From assembly GCF_012396485.1 (NCBI RefSeq), contig NZ_JAAXPO010000001.1:186001-250000 (forward strand): a DNA stretch of 64,000 bases. The letters run 5' to 3'. How positions within the stretch are numbered: the stretch's first letter is position 1; each line of letters starts with the position of its first letter. The DNA is from Leuconostoc holzapfelii (lineage in GTDB: Bacteria; Bacillota; Bacilli; Lactobacillales; Lactobacillaceae). Shown here piece by piece: positions 16,298 through 26,304 of this stretch. The notes below the pieces were generated by a model that worked only from the letters and a program-made list of their open reading frames with translations, made no database searches and was not told the origin of the DNA. The position numbers and the translations under genes were made by a program.

Positions 16298-17407
16298 TTA
16301 ATCTTTCTTTTCTGCAATTGCTGACAACAAGAGCTGATATAAACGATCGCCAGCATCAGGCATCCCGACCTTCGTGGCTTGGGCAGCCATTTTATCACTA
16401 AGTGTTGCATCTAATAAAAGTTGATCCGCCGCAGCGACAAGCGTGTCACCATCTAAAGCGGGTTCGGGAACAATCAATGCTGCCCCAGCATCCACCAAAC
16501 TTTGTGCGTTTTTGGTTTGATGATCACCCGTCACATGTAGACTTGGAATTAAAATTGATGGGATACCCAGCGCTGTAATTTCAGCAATGGACGTCGCCCC
16601 AGCCCGTGAAACAATTGCCGCCGTCTGCGCTAGGACTTCTGGCATATTATCAATATAAGGTAAGATTCTGACATTATCTGCCGGTGATATCCCTTGTTCT
16701 TGTAACAAACGTCGCACATTGTCATAACGTTTTGGCCCAGTGACAATCACCACTTGATAGGCGCGTTGATTAAACGCGTTCATCGCTTCAATCACCGCCA
16801 GGTTAATTGCTGGTGCGCCCTGTGAGCCACCAAAAATCAATAATGTTGGCTTATCATCACGCAAACCAAGCGTTTGCCATGAAAAAGTTGATTTAATTTG
16901 TGCCACTTGTTGGGCACGTGGATTGCCAACAAGCACTGCCTTCCCCGCTGGAAATTGTGCCTTAGCAACCGTAAAAGCAACGCCAATTTTAGTTGCCCCA
17001 CGAGCCAAGAATTTATTGGTGACACCGGCCACTGAATTTTGTTCATGGATAACGGTCGGAATATTCATCCGTTGTGCGGCATAAACGACCGCTCCAGCAA
17101 CATAGCCACCGGTGCCGACAACAATATCTGGTTTAAAGGCTTTAATGATTTTTTTGGACTGCTTGACTGCTTTCAAAAACAAACGCACAGTTTGAATATT
17201 TTCAAGCGACAATGAACGACTGAACCCTTGCACCTTTAATTGCTTAAACGCCATCCCTGTCGGCGGGACAATATTAGCCTCAACGCCCCGTTCTGAGCCA
17301 ACATACAAAAATTCCGCCTCAGGATCATGTTGTTTAATAACTTCAGCCAACGCTAAGGCTGGATATATGTGGCCGCCTGTGCCGCCACCTGATAAAATTA
17401 CACGCAT
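16298..17407 (-). CDS. murG: UDP-GlcNAc:lipid I transferase MurG
   Basis: MurG adds GlcNAc to lipid I to make lipid II at the inner face of the membrane. The 369-residue GT-B enzyme shows the glycine-rich loop SGGGTGGHIYPALA at the N-terminus, the second loop FGGSQGAPAIN, and the donor-site region SRAGATSIAEITALG. It lies 1 bp after murD. Confidence 0.98.
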   Translation of the reverse strand: MRVILSGGGTGGHIYPALALAEVIKQHDPEAEFLYVGSERGVEANIVPPTGMAFKQLKVQGFSRSLSLENIQTVRLFLKAVKQSKKIIKAFKPDIVVGTGGYVAGAVVYAAQRMNIPTVIHEQNSVAGVTNKFLARGATKIGVAFTVAKAQFPAGKAVLVGNPRAQQVAQIKSTFSWQTLGLRDDKPTLLIFGGSQGAPAINLAVIEAMNAFNQRAYQVVIVTGPKRYDNVRRLLQEQGISPADNVRILPYIDNMPEVLAQTAAIVSRAGATSIAEITALGIPSILIPSLHVTGDHQTKNAQSLVDAGAALIVPEPALDGDTLVAAADQLLLDATLSDKMAAQATKVGMPDAGDRLYQLLLSAIAEKKD

Positions 17408-17408
17408 A

Positions 17409-18755
17409 TTATCGCCCCAAAACTTTCTTTAGTGCGGTGACAAATACATCGCCGCGGACTTCAAAATCCTGATATTGATCCCAACTGGCCGCTGCTGGTG
17501 ATAATAACACCACCTCACCAGCTTGGGCCATGGCTACCGCCACTTTTGCGCCAACGGCAACGTCATCGACAGTTTGTACCGGTAGCCCTGCTTTTTGCGC
17601 AACTGCAACAATTTTTTGCTGTGTTTCACCAAAGGCAATGACCGCTTTCACATGGGTCAAGTTTGGCAACAACCGCATCAAGTCATCCCCACGATCTAAC
17701 CCACCAGCTAGCCAAATAGTTGGTTGGTCAAAACTGTTGAGGGCTGTTTGTGTTGCTTCAATATCAGTGGCTTTGGAATCGTTATAGTAGAGTACATCTT
17801 GATCAGTAAATAAATACTCTAGTCGATGCGCCACACCGCCAAAACTTGCCAACACTTGCTGAATAGCGGCATTTTTAACCCCAGCCAAATGCGCGACTGT
17901 CGCAGCAGCCAGCACATTTTCTAAATTATGTGGGCCGACCAATTTAATCGCCGTCAGTGGCATGACCGTTTCACCTGCAATCACAAGGTTGCCAGCCGTG
18001 CTATCAACTAATTGACCGGACTGAGTGCGCGAAAACAGTACGACTTGGGCCGCTGTTTTGTCAGAAAACGCCGGCGTGTCTTGTCCGTCTGCGTTTAATA
18101 CCAGCACTTGATCTGACTTCTGGTTTTTAGTCAATTGGAACTTAGCCGCGACATAGGCTTCGCGACTACCATGGTAATCCAGATGATTGGCAAAAATATT
18201 GGTAATTAACGCAATGTCTGGTTGGATGTCTGGCAAGCCCATCAATTGAAAACTTGATAACTCAAGCAATAACGTGTCGGCCGGTGTTAACTCAGCAACA
18301 ACCTCACTCACTGGTGTCCCAATGTTGCCAGCTGTGGTTACTTTTTGCCCGTCAGCCAGTAACATTTCCCGAATAAGTGACGTGGTGGTTGTTTTACCAT
18401 TTGAACCCGTGACAGCAATTAACCGGCCTTTAAACGAACTCAACGCAACCTCGACTTCGGTCAACACAGGAATCCCTAACGCCATGGCCCTTTGAACAAT
18501 CGCTGTGTCATACGGGATACCAGGATTCTTAACGACATAAGCAAACGTATCATCCAAAGCGTTGGCATCATCATGACTAATGAAGACCACCCCGGTAGCT
18601 TGCAATTCATCTCGCAATGGTTCTGCTTCAAAATCACCACCATTAACAACTGTGACTTGCGCCCCGAGAGCCACTAAACGTTTGGCGGCCGCCTTACCAG
18701 AACGTGCCCAACCGAATACCATCACTTTTTTATTGTTAAATGCTTCTGCTTCCAT
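17409..18755 (-). CDS. murD: UDP-MurNAc-L-Ala:D-Glu ligase MurD
   Basis: MurD adds D-glutamate to UDP-MurNAc-L-alanine. The 448-residue product has an N-terminal nucleotide-binding fold (VFGWARSGKAAAKRL), the ATP loop VTGSNGKTTTTSLI and the C-terminal YNDSKATDIEAT motif. It belongs to the dcw operon between mraY and murG. Confidence 0.98.
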   Translation of the reverse strand: MEAEAFNNKKVMVFGWARSGKAAAKRLVALGAQVTVVNGGDFEAEPLRDELQATGVVFISHDDANALDDTFAYVVKNPGIPYDTAIVQRAMALGIPVLTEVEVALSSFKGRLIAVTGSNGKTTTTSLIREMLLADGQKVTTAGNIGTPVSEVVAELTPADTLLLELSSFQLMGLPDIQPDIALITNIFANHLDYHGSREAYVAAKFQLTKNQKSDQVLVLNADGQDTPAFSDKTAAQVVLFSRTQSGQLVDSTAGNLVIAGETVMPLTAIKLVGPHNLENVLAAATVAHLAGVKNAAIQQVLASFGGVAHRLEYLFTDQDVLYYNDSKATDIEATQTALNSFDQPTIWLAGGLDRGDDLMRLLPNLTHVKAVIAFGETQQKIVAVAQKAGLPVQTVDDVAVGAKVAVAMAQAGEVVLLSPAAASWDQYQDFEVRGDVFVTALKKVLGR

Positions 18756-18801
18756 TTTATCCGTCCCTTATTATTTATGTACGTGAGCCACGCTCACTTG
18801 T

Positions 18802-19764
18802 TTAATTCATGTAGAAAATGCCTGAAACGGCAAGAATTGCTGAAATGATCCAAAAGAGGGTATCAATTTGCCATTCACTCCAACCAAACTTTTCAAAGGA
18901 ATGGTGAATCGGTGCCATTGGAAAGATGCGTTTGTGCCAGTAGTGATAACCAACCGTTTGAATAATCACTGAGAGTGTTTCAATCACAAAAATCAAACCG
19001 AACCACACCAAGGAGAATGGCACCCCCAATATAATTGATTCAATGGCCAAACCAGCCCCCAATGCTAATGAACCTGTATCTCCCATAAAAATTTTAGCTT
19101 TTGGTTTGTTAAAAATCAGGAAGCCCAGTAATGCCCCAATCATCGCAAAGTTAAAAATCACAATGGTTTGGTGATGCATATGATTGGCGATAAACGCATA
19201 GGCAGCATAGACAACCACGCTCGTCCCCGCTAAAAGCCCATCTAAGCCATCAGTCAAATTCGTTGCATTAGACCAGCCCACAAGCCAGAACCACAAGAAT
19301 ATGAAGTAAAACAGACCGAGGTTAAATGTCCCAATCATTGGCACATAAACGGTAAATGGAACATGCATCGCCCACATAATCAACATCATTACAAGTGCAC
19401 TGACAGTTTGTGCAGCAAGCTTAGGCTTGAAGGCAAAACCTTCATCAGCGTGACGGACGAGTTTTAACGTATCATCAATTCCGCCGATAATGGCATAAGC
19501 CAATAAAGCAATCACAGGTAGTGACATTGCCGCTAATCCCGACAGCCCACCAGCCGTTCCAGCGCCAATCAAAGCACTTAACGCGGCGGCCACCACAAAC
19601 AAGGCCCCGCCCATACTTGGCGTTCCAGCTTTTGCTTGATGATCAGGGCCTAGTTGGCGAATCACGGCCTGTTCTTTTGACTGTTTTAAAAATTTGATGA
19701 CCATCGGCATGAAAATCACCGTAACAATAAACGCTCGGGCTAAGGCCCATAAATTATCTGACAT
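18802..19764 (-). CDS. mraY: Phospho-MurNAc-pentapeptide translocase MraY
   Basis: MraY makes lipid I from UDP-MurNAc-pentapeptide and undecaprenyl phosphate. The 320-residue, roughly ten-helix protein shows the catalytic Asp-rich motif GGIDDTLKL, NLTDGLDGL, and the HxxxH-like MAPIHHSFEKFGW. It is standard for the family. Confidence 0.98.
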   Translation of the reverse strand: MSDNLWALARAFIVTVIFMPMVIKFLKQSKEQAVIRQLGPDHQAKAGTPSMGGALFVVAAALSALIGAGTAGGLSGLAAMSLPVIALLAYAIIGGIDDTLKLVRHADEGFAFKPKLAAQTVSALVMMLIMWAMHVPFTVYVPMIGTFNLGLFYFIFLWFWLVGWSNATNLTDGLDGLLAGTSVVVYAAYAFIANHMHHQTIVIFNFAMIGALLGFLIFNKPKAKIFMGDTGSLALGAGLAIESIILGVPFSLVWFGLIFVIETLSVIIQTVGYHYWHKRIFPMAPIHHSFEKFGWSEWQIDTLFWIISAILAVSGIFYMN

Positions 19765-19782
19765 TCTCTTCTCCTCTTATCT

Positions 19783-21966
19783 CTAATTCTTCTCTTTTAA
19801 GGTGATGGCCACTTGACTTGTATCAACGACCAATTGGTCCTTTCTCAGACTTTGTCCAGCGACATATCCTGAACCAGTCCATGTTAACTTAAATCCAGCT
19901 GCATGAGCAAATGCTTGCGCATCCGTTAAACTCCAATCCGTCATATCCGGCAAATGTGTGTTGCCTTTTGCCTTTAAGATAACTAACTGATTGGTCAATG
20001 ACTTTTGGTCTGGCAGTAACGATTGACTCGTCACTTGACCATCTGATCCAACAACTGCTGTTCTAAAGCCAGCTTGTTCAAGGGTGGCTGTGGCTTCTTG
20101 AATAGACTGCCCAACGACATTTGGCACCGTTTGTTTGGTTGTTTTTGATTTTACCGCACTATCACTACTATTTAAAGCTTGTAGCATCAGTGGCTGGAAA
20201 ACTTTATTCATTGTGGTTTGAATCGTTGGATCCGGAAATACCTTGGGTTGCTTAAGTGCCAAGTAAAAAATATACTTCGGATTTTTTTCTGGTGCCAACA
20301 CCATGACGGAATGAATAGCATTATTTAACCCTTGAAGGTACTGACCACCCTGCGACACTTGCGCCGTACCTGTTTTAGCCGCAATTTGATAGCCAAATTT
20401 ACGTAAATCAAATTCTCTCGCTGTCCCAGTCTTTTGATTAACAACATCAATCATATATTTCCGCACTTGTTGAGCTGTGCTTGCTTTAATCGGGCGGGCA
20501 ACATCAGTCGTTTTACCTTGTTCAATCACCGCCCCAGTCGCGGGGTTGACAACCTTATCAACAAAATAAGGTTTGATTTCTTGGCCGTCATTTGCAATGG
20601 CTGAATACGCTTGCAGCATTTGAAGTGGTGTCACACTAATCCCTTGCCCGTAGGCCGTGTTCGCTTGGTCAATTGGGTAATCAAATGACATACTACCTGA
20701 CGCTTCATTATTTAACCCAGAATGCGTTGATTGTAAAAAGTGGAATTTCTCAAGATATTTACGCCAAGTTGTCGCCCCTAATGCCTGTTCAGTTTTGGCA
20801 AACGCAACGTTTGATGATCGCCAAAAGCCTTCACGATAGGTTAAGATGCCTTGATTTTGGCCAAACGCATCGACCACTTTTTTACCGTCAATCAATAAGG
20901 TGCCAGATTGGTAGGTGTCATTTGGTCGCCATTCACCCGTGTCGATTGCCGCAGACAACGTAATGCCTTTCATGGTTGATCCAGGTTCAAATGCCCCTTG
21001 GTCTAACAAATTCGTCCAGAGTTGCGGCGCATCATTTTGGTCGTTGGCATTAAAGTTTGGCCGTTGTGTCGCTGCTACAATTCGGCCTGTTTTGGCTTCC
21101 ATCAAAACGCCGACCGCTGAAACCGCTTTTGTGCTCGAAAACAGGTCGTCCATACGGGTTTCTAACGTATTTTGTAAATCACCATCTAACGTCAGATAGA
21201 CATCGTTCCCATTTTGTACAGTTTTGCTATCCTGTACATTTTCAGTCTGACCATCATAATTTTTGATGCCGTTTTTCCCAGAGAGCAGGCTGTTTTCTGA
21301 CGCTTCAATGCCCATCAAGCCGGATTGTATCATTTGACCAGTCTTTGGGTCTTCATTGCTTTTCGTCATCCCAATCAGATGTGACGCGGTGCTATCTTCT
21401 GGATAACTTCGTGCCGCATGTGGGGTGAAGTTAATCCCTGGAAGGTTCATTGCCTGAATTTTTTGATATTGCGCAATAGATAAGTTTTTACTGGCCTGAC
21501 CCTTGGTCGAAATAAATTCCACTTGGTAGGCTTTCTTTTCCAAACGCTTCAAAATTTCTGACTTACTCATCGCAATGACTTGACTGAGTTTTTCTGCGGT
21601 TAAATTCTTGTCTTCAACGTGGCCAGATCCGCTGACATATTTCCCTGTTTTGGGGTCTTTAACCCGCAAGACTTTCGTATCAAGCACTGCATAGAGGTCA
21701 TAAACTGTGGTATTTTCAGCTAAAACCTGCCCCGTCGCATCATAGATTTTACCGCGATTGGCCGGCACAATTTGTTTGGCCATAAAAGCTTGCCGTGTGG
21801 CATCATTGAGATTATGCCCGTCAACAGATCCTCCAGCGATAATAAAAAGACGCACCCCGAGCCCAAGTGTCACAAGTATCATTGCCCCCAACAATACACC
21901 GCCAAAAATTTTGGCGTTCTGTGTGACTCTTTTATTCGGTATACGTCTCACGTTTTTTTTCATCAT
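19783..21966 (-). CDS. pbpX: Penicillin-binding protein 2x/FtsI-type transpeptidase with PASTA domains
   Basis: This class B PBP crosslinks septal peptidoglycan. The 727-residue product has one N-terminal membrane helix, a dimerisation domain and a transpeptidase domain with SxxK (GSTMKGI, near residue 330), SSN (RSSNVAF) and KTGTAQ. Two C-terminal PASTA repeats begin VPNVVGQSIQEA and LPDMTDWSLTDA. It overlaps the ftsL stop by one base, so translation is coupled. Confidence 0.96.
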   Translation of the reverse strand: MMKKNVRRIPNKRVTQNAKIFGGVLLGAMILVTLGLGVRLFIIAGGSVDGHNLNDATRQAFMAKQIVPANRGKIYDATGQVLAENTTVYDLYAVLDTKVLRVKDPKTGKYVSGSGHVEDKNLTAEKLSQVIAMSKSEILKRLEKKAYQVEFISTKGQASKNLSIAQYQKIQAMNLPGINFTPHAARSYPEDSTASHLIGMTKSNEDPKTGQMIQSGLMGIEASENSLLSGKNGIKNYDGQTENVQDSKTVQNGNDVYLTLDGDLQNTLETRMDDLFSSTKAVSAVGVLMEAKTGRIVAATQRPNFNANDQNDAPQLWTNLLDQGAFEPGSTMKGITLSAAIDTGEWRPNDTYQSGTLLIDGKKVVDAFGQNQGILTYREGFWRSSNVAFAKTEQALGATTWRKYLEKFHFLQSTHSGLNNEASGSMSFDYPIDQANTAYGQGISVTPLQMLQAYSAIANDGQEIKPYFVDKVVNPATGAVIEQGKTTDVARPIKASTAQQVRKYMIDVVNQKTGTAREFDLRKFGYQIAAKTGTAQVSQGGQYLQGLNNAIHSVMVLAPEKNPKYIFYLALKQPKVFPDPTIQTTMNKVFQPLMLQALNSSDSAVKSKTTKQTVPNVVGQSIQEATATLEQAGFRTAVVGSDGQVTSQSLLPDQKSLTNQLVILKAKGNTHLPDMTDWSLTDAQAFAHAAGFKLTWTGSGYVAGQSLRKDQLVVDTSQVAITLKEKN

Positions 21967-22322
21967 TATTGGTTAACATTTCTAACATTGCTATCTGATA
22001 ATGACATATCATACTTTTTAGCAACTTCGTCCAGGTTCTTTTTGCTTGTCTTGTTTTGAATGTCCGTCCGCAAGGCATCATTGGCTTGCTTCGTGTCATC
22101 AATCTTTGACTGCATGGTTTGCGTTGTCGTCCGCGCAGCGTTGGCTTGCATACTTGAAAAAACAACACCAACCATCAAAACCATGACAACAGCCGAAACA
22201 AAAGCCACCATCATACGTTCTTTTCTCGTCCAACGCGCGGCTTTGTATTTAATGCGTGTTTTAGGTTGTGATAACGGCAAGGCTTCTGCTGTTGATGTGT
22301 ATTGATATGCATTTTGTGCCAT
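21966..22322 (-). CDS. ftsL: Cell division protein FtsL
   Basis: This 118-residue bitopic protein has a basic N-terminal cytoplasmic part, a membrane helix (VAFVSAVVMVLMVGVVF) and a coiled-coil leucine-zipper-like extracellular part. It partners DivIB and DivIC. ATG 22322 lies 6 nt after AGGAG; a TTG two codons earlier is too close to that site. Confidence 0.92.
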   Translation of the reverse strand: MAQNAYQYTSTAEALPLSQPKTRIKYKAARWTRKERMMVAFVSAVVMVLMVGVVFSSMQANAARTTTQTMQSKIDDTKQANDALRTDIQNKTSKKNLDEVAKKYDMSLSDSNVRNVNQ

Positions 22323-22331
22323 GTGCAACTC

Positions 22332-23279
22332 CTAAATCTTTTGTCGTGCGATACCGCGTAATTTCGCTGATTCTGATCGATGGTTTTCCGTCATCTCGTC
22401 TTGACTTGGCAAAATCGGCTTGCGGGTTAACAACGTGTAGTCAGCTTCAAATTGGCCTGGTAAAACGGGTAGCCCCGCCGGCAATTCTGGCGCGGTCGTC
22501 TTTTCTCGGAACATTTGTTTGACAAGTCGATCTTCTAATGACTGGAACGTAATGACACTAATGCGACCATTGCGCGCAAGTAAATCAATGGCTTGCGTCA
22601 GTGAATCTTCCAATGCGCCTAATTCATCATTCACCGCAATCCGTAATGCTTGGAACGTGCGCTTTGCTGGATGGCCACCCTTACGTCGTGCTGGCGCTGG
22701 AATGGCTTCTTTAATAATATCGACTAACTCAAAGGTTGTATTGATTGGACCATTTGCCCGGTGTTGCTCAATCTTGCGCGCAATTTGCTTTGGAAAACGA
22801 TCCTCACCATAACGGCTTAAAATACGCAATAGATCGTTAAACGGCCAATCGTTCACAATTGTCTTTGCTGTCAAGGTTTGGCGTTGGTCCATGCGCATAT
22901 CAAGTTCAGCATCGAAATTGTAACTAAAGCCGCGTTGGCCATCGTCGAATTGCACCGAACTGACACCCAAATCATAAACAATCCCATCAACTGCATGAAC
23001 ACCACGCTCAGCCAAAGCTGAAGTTAAGGTGCGAAAATTTTGATGGATTAAGACAAGCTTGCCCGCCGCGATGTCGTCGGCGTACTGTTCGGCATTGTAT
23101 TGGATCGCCGTATCATCTTGATCAAAACTAAATAATGTGCCGGTCGTGAGTTGCTTTAGGATTTCACCCGTATGACCACCACCACCAAGGGTGGCATCCA
23201 CATAAAGGCCGTCTGGTTTAATATCAAGCAAGGCAACTGCCTCATGTAAAAGTACTGTGACATGTTCAAATTCTGACAT
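22332..23279 (-). CDS. rsmH: 16S rRNA m4C1402 methyltransferase RsmH
   Basis: RsmH methylates C1402 of 16S rRNA using S-adenosylmethionine. The 315-residue enzyme shows the opening [13 protein letters not shown], the SAM loop [11 protein letters not shown] and the [24 protein letters not shown] stretch ([18 protein letters not shown]). It sits between mraZ and ftsL. Confidence 0.98.
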   Translation of the reverse strand: MSEFEHVTVLLHEAVALLDIKPDGLYVDATLGGGGHTGEILKQLTTGTLFSFDQDDTAIQYNAEQYADDIAAGKLVLIHQNFRTLTSALAERGVHAVDGIVYDLGVSSVQFDDGQRGFSYNFDAELDMRMDQRQTLTAKTIVNDWPFNDLLRILSRYGEDRFPKQIARKIEQHRANGPINTTFELVDIIKEAIPAPARRKGGHPAKRTFQALRIAVNDELGALEDSLTQAIDLLARNGRISVITFQSLEDRLVKQMFREKTTAPELPAGLPVLPGQFEADYTLLTRKPILPSQDEMTENHRSESAKLRGIARQKI

Positions 23280-23297
23280 TAAACCCTTCCTTTATCA

Positions 23298-23729
23298 CTA
23301 GAAGTCGAAATCAACTAGTCCTTCTGCAATCTCATCAAAATTATCCGCCGTAGCTGACGTATAATCTTGCCACTTGCCAGTTTGCCAGATTTCAAACGAG
23401 TCGCCTGACCCAGTAACCGTGACATCCTTTTCCAAACCAGCATACTCACGTAAATTTGCTGGTAAAATAATTCGCCCTTGCTTATCAATTTCTGCTTCCA
23501 TGGCGCCAGCCAAAACGAAACGCTTAAACTGTCGAGCTTCTTTTTTCCCTAAAGGGAGTGCGTTTAATTGTTCTTCTAACTTTTCCCAGATAGGCATGGG
23601 CATCGCGCGTAACGCATGCTCCATCCAGCGTGTGACAACGAACTTGTCGCCTAACTGGTGACGAAATTTTGCCGGAATAATGAGTCGCCCTTTTGTATCA
23701 AGCGTATGTGAATATTCACCCATGAACAT
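23298..23729 (-). CDS. mraZ: Transcriptional regulator MraZ
   Basis: This 143-residue protein has two AbrB-like SpoVT domains, beginning MFMGEYSHTLDTKGRLIIP and, in the second half, AEIDKQGRIILPANLREY. MraZ forms a ring-shaped oligomer that binds TGGGN-type repeats in front of its own operon and typically represses it. Such repeats are visible just upstream. The ribosome binding site is AAAGGAGG. Confidence 0.98.
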   Translation of the reverse strand: MFMGEYSHTLDTKGRLIIPAKFRHQLGDKFVVTRWMEHALRAMPMPIWEKLEEQLNALPLGKKEARQFKRFVLAGAMEAEIDKQGRIILPANLREYAGLEKDVTVTGSGDSFEIWQTGKWQDYTSATADNFDEIAEGLVDFDF

Positions 23730-23751
23730 CAGGACAACCTCCTTTAAAAAA

Positions 23752-23802
23752 TCTATACTATTAATTTACCACATTTCCCCACTTCCCTCCACCATATTCC
23801 CA
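23752..23802 (-). promoter_or_regulatory. MraZ-binding repeats and mraZ promoter region
   Basis: On the minus strand, TGGGA starts at 23802, TGGAG at 23791, TGGGG at 23781 and TGGTA at 23771. The last three are spaced exactly 10 bp and the first 11 bp. Known MraZ boxes are TGGGN repeats with 5-bp spacers, the same period. A TATAGA -10-like box lies at 23757-23752; its -35 region would fall inside the repeats. Confidence 0.75.
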
Positions 23803-23833
23803 TTTTGTCATAATTTAGTAAATTTTAATCAAC

Positions 23834-23871
23834 AAAAAAGTACGACTATCCCTTGATAGTCGTACTTTTTT
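23834..23871 (-). terminator. Terminator between the DUF3397 gene and mraZ
   Basis: A perfect 17-bp stem (23834-23850 with 23855-23871) with loop CCTT carries A and T runs at its ends. It separates the DUF3397 transcript from the mraZ promoter and could work on both strands. Confidence 0.9.
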
Positions 23872-23884
23872 ATTGCTGTGGGGG

Positions 23885-24226
23885 TTAGTGGTAGATAAAC
23901 CCAATAATTGTCACAATAATGACCAATACTGCGGCAAAAAGGCCACTCCAAGACCAATATTTATGCCAAAATACCCAAAAAGGCCAGTGTTTTTGCGTTA
24001 ATCGCCAAGATAAGCCAATGCCAATGATGAACCACCCCATGAGAAACCATGCCCACCAGCTCACACCAAACCGCATCCCCATAGCCATATGAAGACATAA
24101 CCATAGCGGAATGACCGCAACGTCGAGTAAATTGATTGGCAACCGACCAAGATGAATTGTGCGAGTTATTCCCAAAGCGCCAATCAATAGGATTACCGCA
24201 CCAACTGACCAAAACCACCACTGCAT
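23885..24226 (-). CDS. DUF3397 family membrane protein
   Basis: This 113-residue protein has four predicted membrane helices and is rich in Trp. Small proteins of the DUF3397 family commonly lie just before mraZ in lactobacilli, which is the position here. The function is unknown. A terminator separates it from the dcw operon. The family call rests on position, length and topology. Confidence 0.7.
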   Translation of the reverse strand: MQWWFWSVGAVILLIGALGITRTIHLGRLPINLLDVAVIPLWLCLHMAMGMRFGVSWWAWFLMGWFIIGIGLSWRLTQKHWPFWVFWHKYWSWSGLFAAVLVIIVTIIGFIYH

Positions 24227-24357
24227 ATCATTACCTCATATTTCTTATCTTAAACCAGAATACCGAACCCCCGTTCAAAAGGCAAGTAGGCTGTGGTAAT
24301 TGCGCCTATGAGATGAACTGTGTTACACTGTTTTTGAATGAAATTACGAGGTGAATG

Positions 24358-24564
24358 ATGACTGACGAACAAACGCCGCGACCAGTTAATGCAAAATTAC
24401 AAGCAGAGATTGACGCCAAACTCGACCAACACCGTGTGCCAAAAATTGAACGCAAATCTCGCACCCGCATCGAAAAGATGACCTTAGTGATGTCTTGGGT
24501 CATGGTCATTTTGATGGTCGGTAGTGTCTTCTACGCTGCCGTGAACGCCTTAGGCTGGTTATAA
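24358..24564 (+). CDS. Small DUF4044-type membrane protein
   Basis: This 68-residue protein has a charged, coiled N-terminal half (about residues 1-40) and one C-terminal membrane helix (MTLVMSWVMVILMVGSVFY). The size and layout match DUF4044 proteins of Firmicutes, whose role is unknown. The ATG at 24358 is 6 nt after GAGG; the one directly before it at 24355 is too close. A terminator follows the stop. Confidence 0.7.
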   Translation: MTDEQTPRPVNAKLQAEIDAKLDQHRVPKIERKSRTRIEKMTLVMSWVMVILMVGSVFYAAVNALGWL

Positions 24565-24568
24565 TTGC

Positions 24569-24598
24569 AAAAAAAGACAGCTTTTGCTGTCTTTTTTT
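24569..24598. terminator. Bidirectional terminator between the DUF4044 gene and fakA
   Basis: The stem AAAAAAGACAGC / GCTGTCTTTTTT (24570-24581 and 24586-24597) has loop TTTT. It serves both converging genes. Confidence 0.9.
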
Positions 24599-26297
24599 AT
24601 TCCACAGAGATGAGGAATGGGTACAAAGGTTGCTTGCCTTCGTGAATCTCAACTTCCAAGTCGTCATCGATGGCTTCAATTGCCGCAGCTAACTTGTCAG
24701 CATCCTTTTCTTTTAGGTCTTCGCCAAAAATAATCGTCACAATTTCAGATTCATCATCTAACATTTGACCAACAGCTTCTAACGCGGCATCATGAACTTT
24801 CTTTGCGACGACAGAGATCTCGCCATCAAGAATGCCCAGCCAGTCACCATCATGAATTTCAACACCGTCAAGCACCGTGTCACGGACCGCTTGTGTGATT
24901 TGAGCGGACTTTACTTCGGCCATGGCAGCAGCCATGTCATCTGCGTTCGTAGCCAAATCAGCTTCGGGGTTGTAGCCCATCATAGCCGTCAACCCTTGTT
25001 GGATGGTCCGTGTCTTCACCACTTGTGCAGGTATGTCAACGAGATCAACAGCTTGTTGCGCGGCCATAAAAATATTAGAGTTATTCGGTAAAATGATGGC
25101 ATGCTTCGCACCACTGGCTTCAATTGCAGACACAATATCGGCCGTTGATGGATTCATTGTTTGACCACCAGAAATGACGGTGTGTACACCCAAACTCTTG
25201 AAAAGTTCAGCAACACCCTCGCCAGCAGCAATCGTAATCACTGCTGTGTCAGATACCGGCACGTTAGCCGCCGCCATTTTAGCTGCTTGGCTTTCTTCAG
25301 CACGTTGAGCATCAATCACTGCTTGCTGTTGGTCACGCATGTTATCCACTTTGACTTTCACCAAAGAACCATAGTGCGTTCCCCAGCTAATCACTTCGCC
25401 TGGATCTTCGGTATGCACATGCACCTTCACAATTTCATCATCGTTAATGACTAACAATGAGTCACCTAACTCAGCCAAATGGTGATAGAAAGGCTCATAA
25501 TCAAATTCATGATCAAAAGTTGTGCCTTTACCGATTTGCACCATGACTTCAGTACAATAGCCGTATTCAATATCATTAGGGTCCAAATTACTATTGGCTT
25601 GTGCGCCCGCATGTAATTCCTTCACCATTTGATCCAAGGCGGCATTGTCAGGCGCCTGCAAATCTTCTTCGTTAAAATTACCACTCAACACTTGATAAAA
25701 GGCACGTAAAACAAAGACCAAACCTTGACCACCAGAGTCAACAACGCCGACTTCTTTCAAAACCGGCAATAATTCTGGCGTGCTGTCAAGCGCTGCTTGG
25801 GCTGCTTCGTCCACCGCCTGCATGAGCACGACAACATCATCCGTCTCATCAGCCACTTGATTGGCTTTGGCAGCTGCTTCGCGAATCACCGTCAAAATTG
25901 TGCCTTCAGTTGGCTTCATCACGGACTTATAGGCAATTTTAGCCCCAGCCATCAAGGCATCAGCCAAGTCCCGGGCTGACAACGTGGCTTTATCTGCCAC
26001 CGAATTAGCAAAACCGCGGAAAATTTGTGACAAAATGACCCCAGAGTTACCACGCGCACCCATTAATAACCCTTTTGAGGTCGCCTTTGCCAACGCCCCA
26101 ATATGAGTATCCAGTGCGTCGCGTTCATATTGTGCGCCGCTAGCCATTGAAAGGCTCATGTTGGTCCCTGTATCGCCATCAGGTACTGGAAATACGTTTA
26201 ATTTATTAATTTTATCCGCATTCGCGGCCAAAGCAGCCGCCGCAGCGTTAATCATCTTACCAAATTCAACATTGGTAATCGTTGTTATCTTAGTCAT
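24597..26297 (-). CDS. fakA: DAK2-domain fatty acid kinase subunit FakA-like (YloV)
   Basis: The 566-residue product has an N-terminal DhaL/DAK2 ATP-binding domain with the conserved NVFPVPDGDTGTNMSLSM stretch, then the FakA middle and C-terminal domains. FakA works with a FakB fatty-acid-binding partner to phosphorylate exogenous fatty acids. The start at ATG 26297 follows AGGAG after the asp23 stop. It is always paired with the Asp23 gene, as here. Confidence 0.93.
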   Translation of the reverse strand: MTKITTITNVEFGKMINAAAAALAANADKINKLNVFPVPDGDTGTNMSLSMASGAQYERDALDTHIGALAKATSKGLLMGARGNSGVILSQIFRGFANSVADKATLSARDLADALMAGAKIAYKSVMKPTEGTILTVIREAAAKANQVADETDDVVVLMQAVDEAAQAALDSTPELLPVLKEVGVVDSGGQGLVFVLRAFYQVLSGNFNEEDLQAPDNAALDQMVKELHAGAQANSNLDPNDIEYGYCTEVMVQIGKGTTFDHEFDYEPFYHHLAELGDSLLVINDDEIVKVHVHTEDPGEVISWGTHYGSLVKVKVDNMRDQQQAVIDAQRAEESQAAKMAAANVPVSDTAVITIAAGEGVAELFKSLGVHTVISGGQTMNPSTADIVSAIEASGAKHAIILPNNSNIFMAAQQAVDLVDIPAQVVKTRTIQQGLTAMMGYNPEADLATNADDMAAAMAEVKSAQITQAVRDTVLDGVEIHDGDWLGILDGEISVVAKKVHDAALEAVGQMLDDESEIVTIIFGEDLKEKDADKLAAAIEAIDDDLEVEIHEGKQPLYPFLISVE

Positions 26298-26304
26298 GAC
26301 ACTC

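Noticed and set aside
15535-16410. Longer DivIB frame starting inside murG
   Set aside because: The extra 46 residues lie within murG and disturb the normal short cytoplasmic N-terminus; ATG 16272 fits better.
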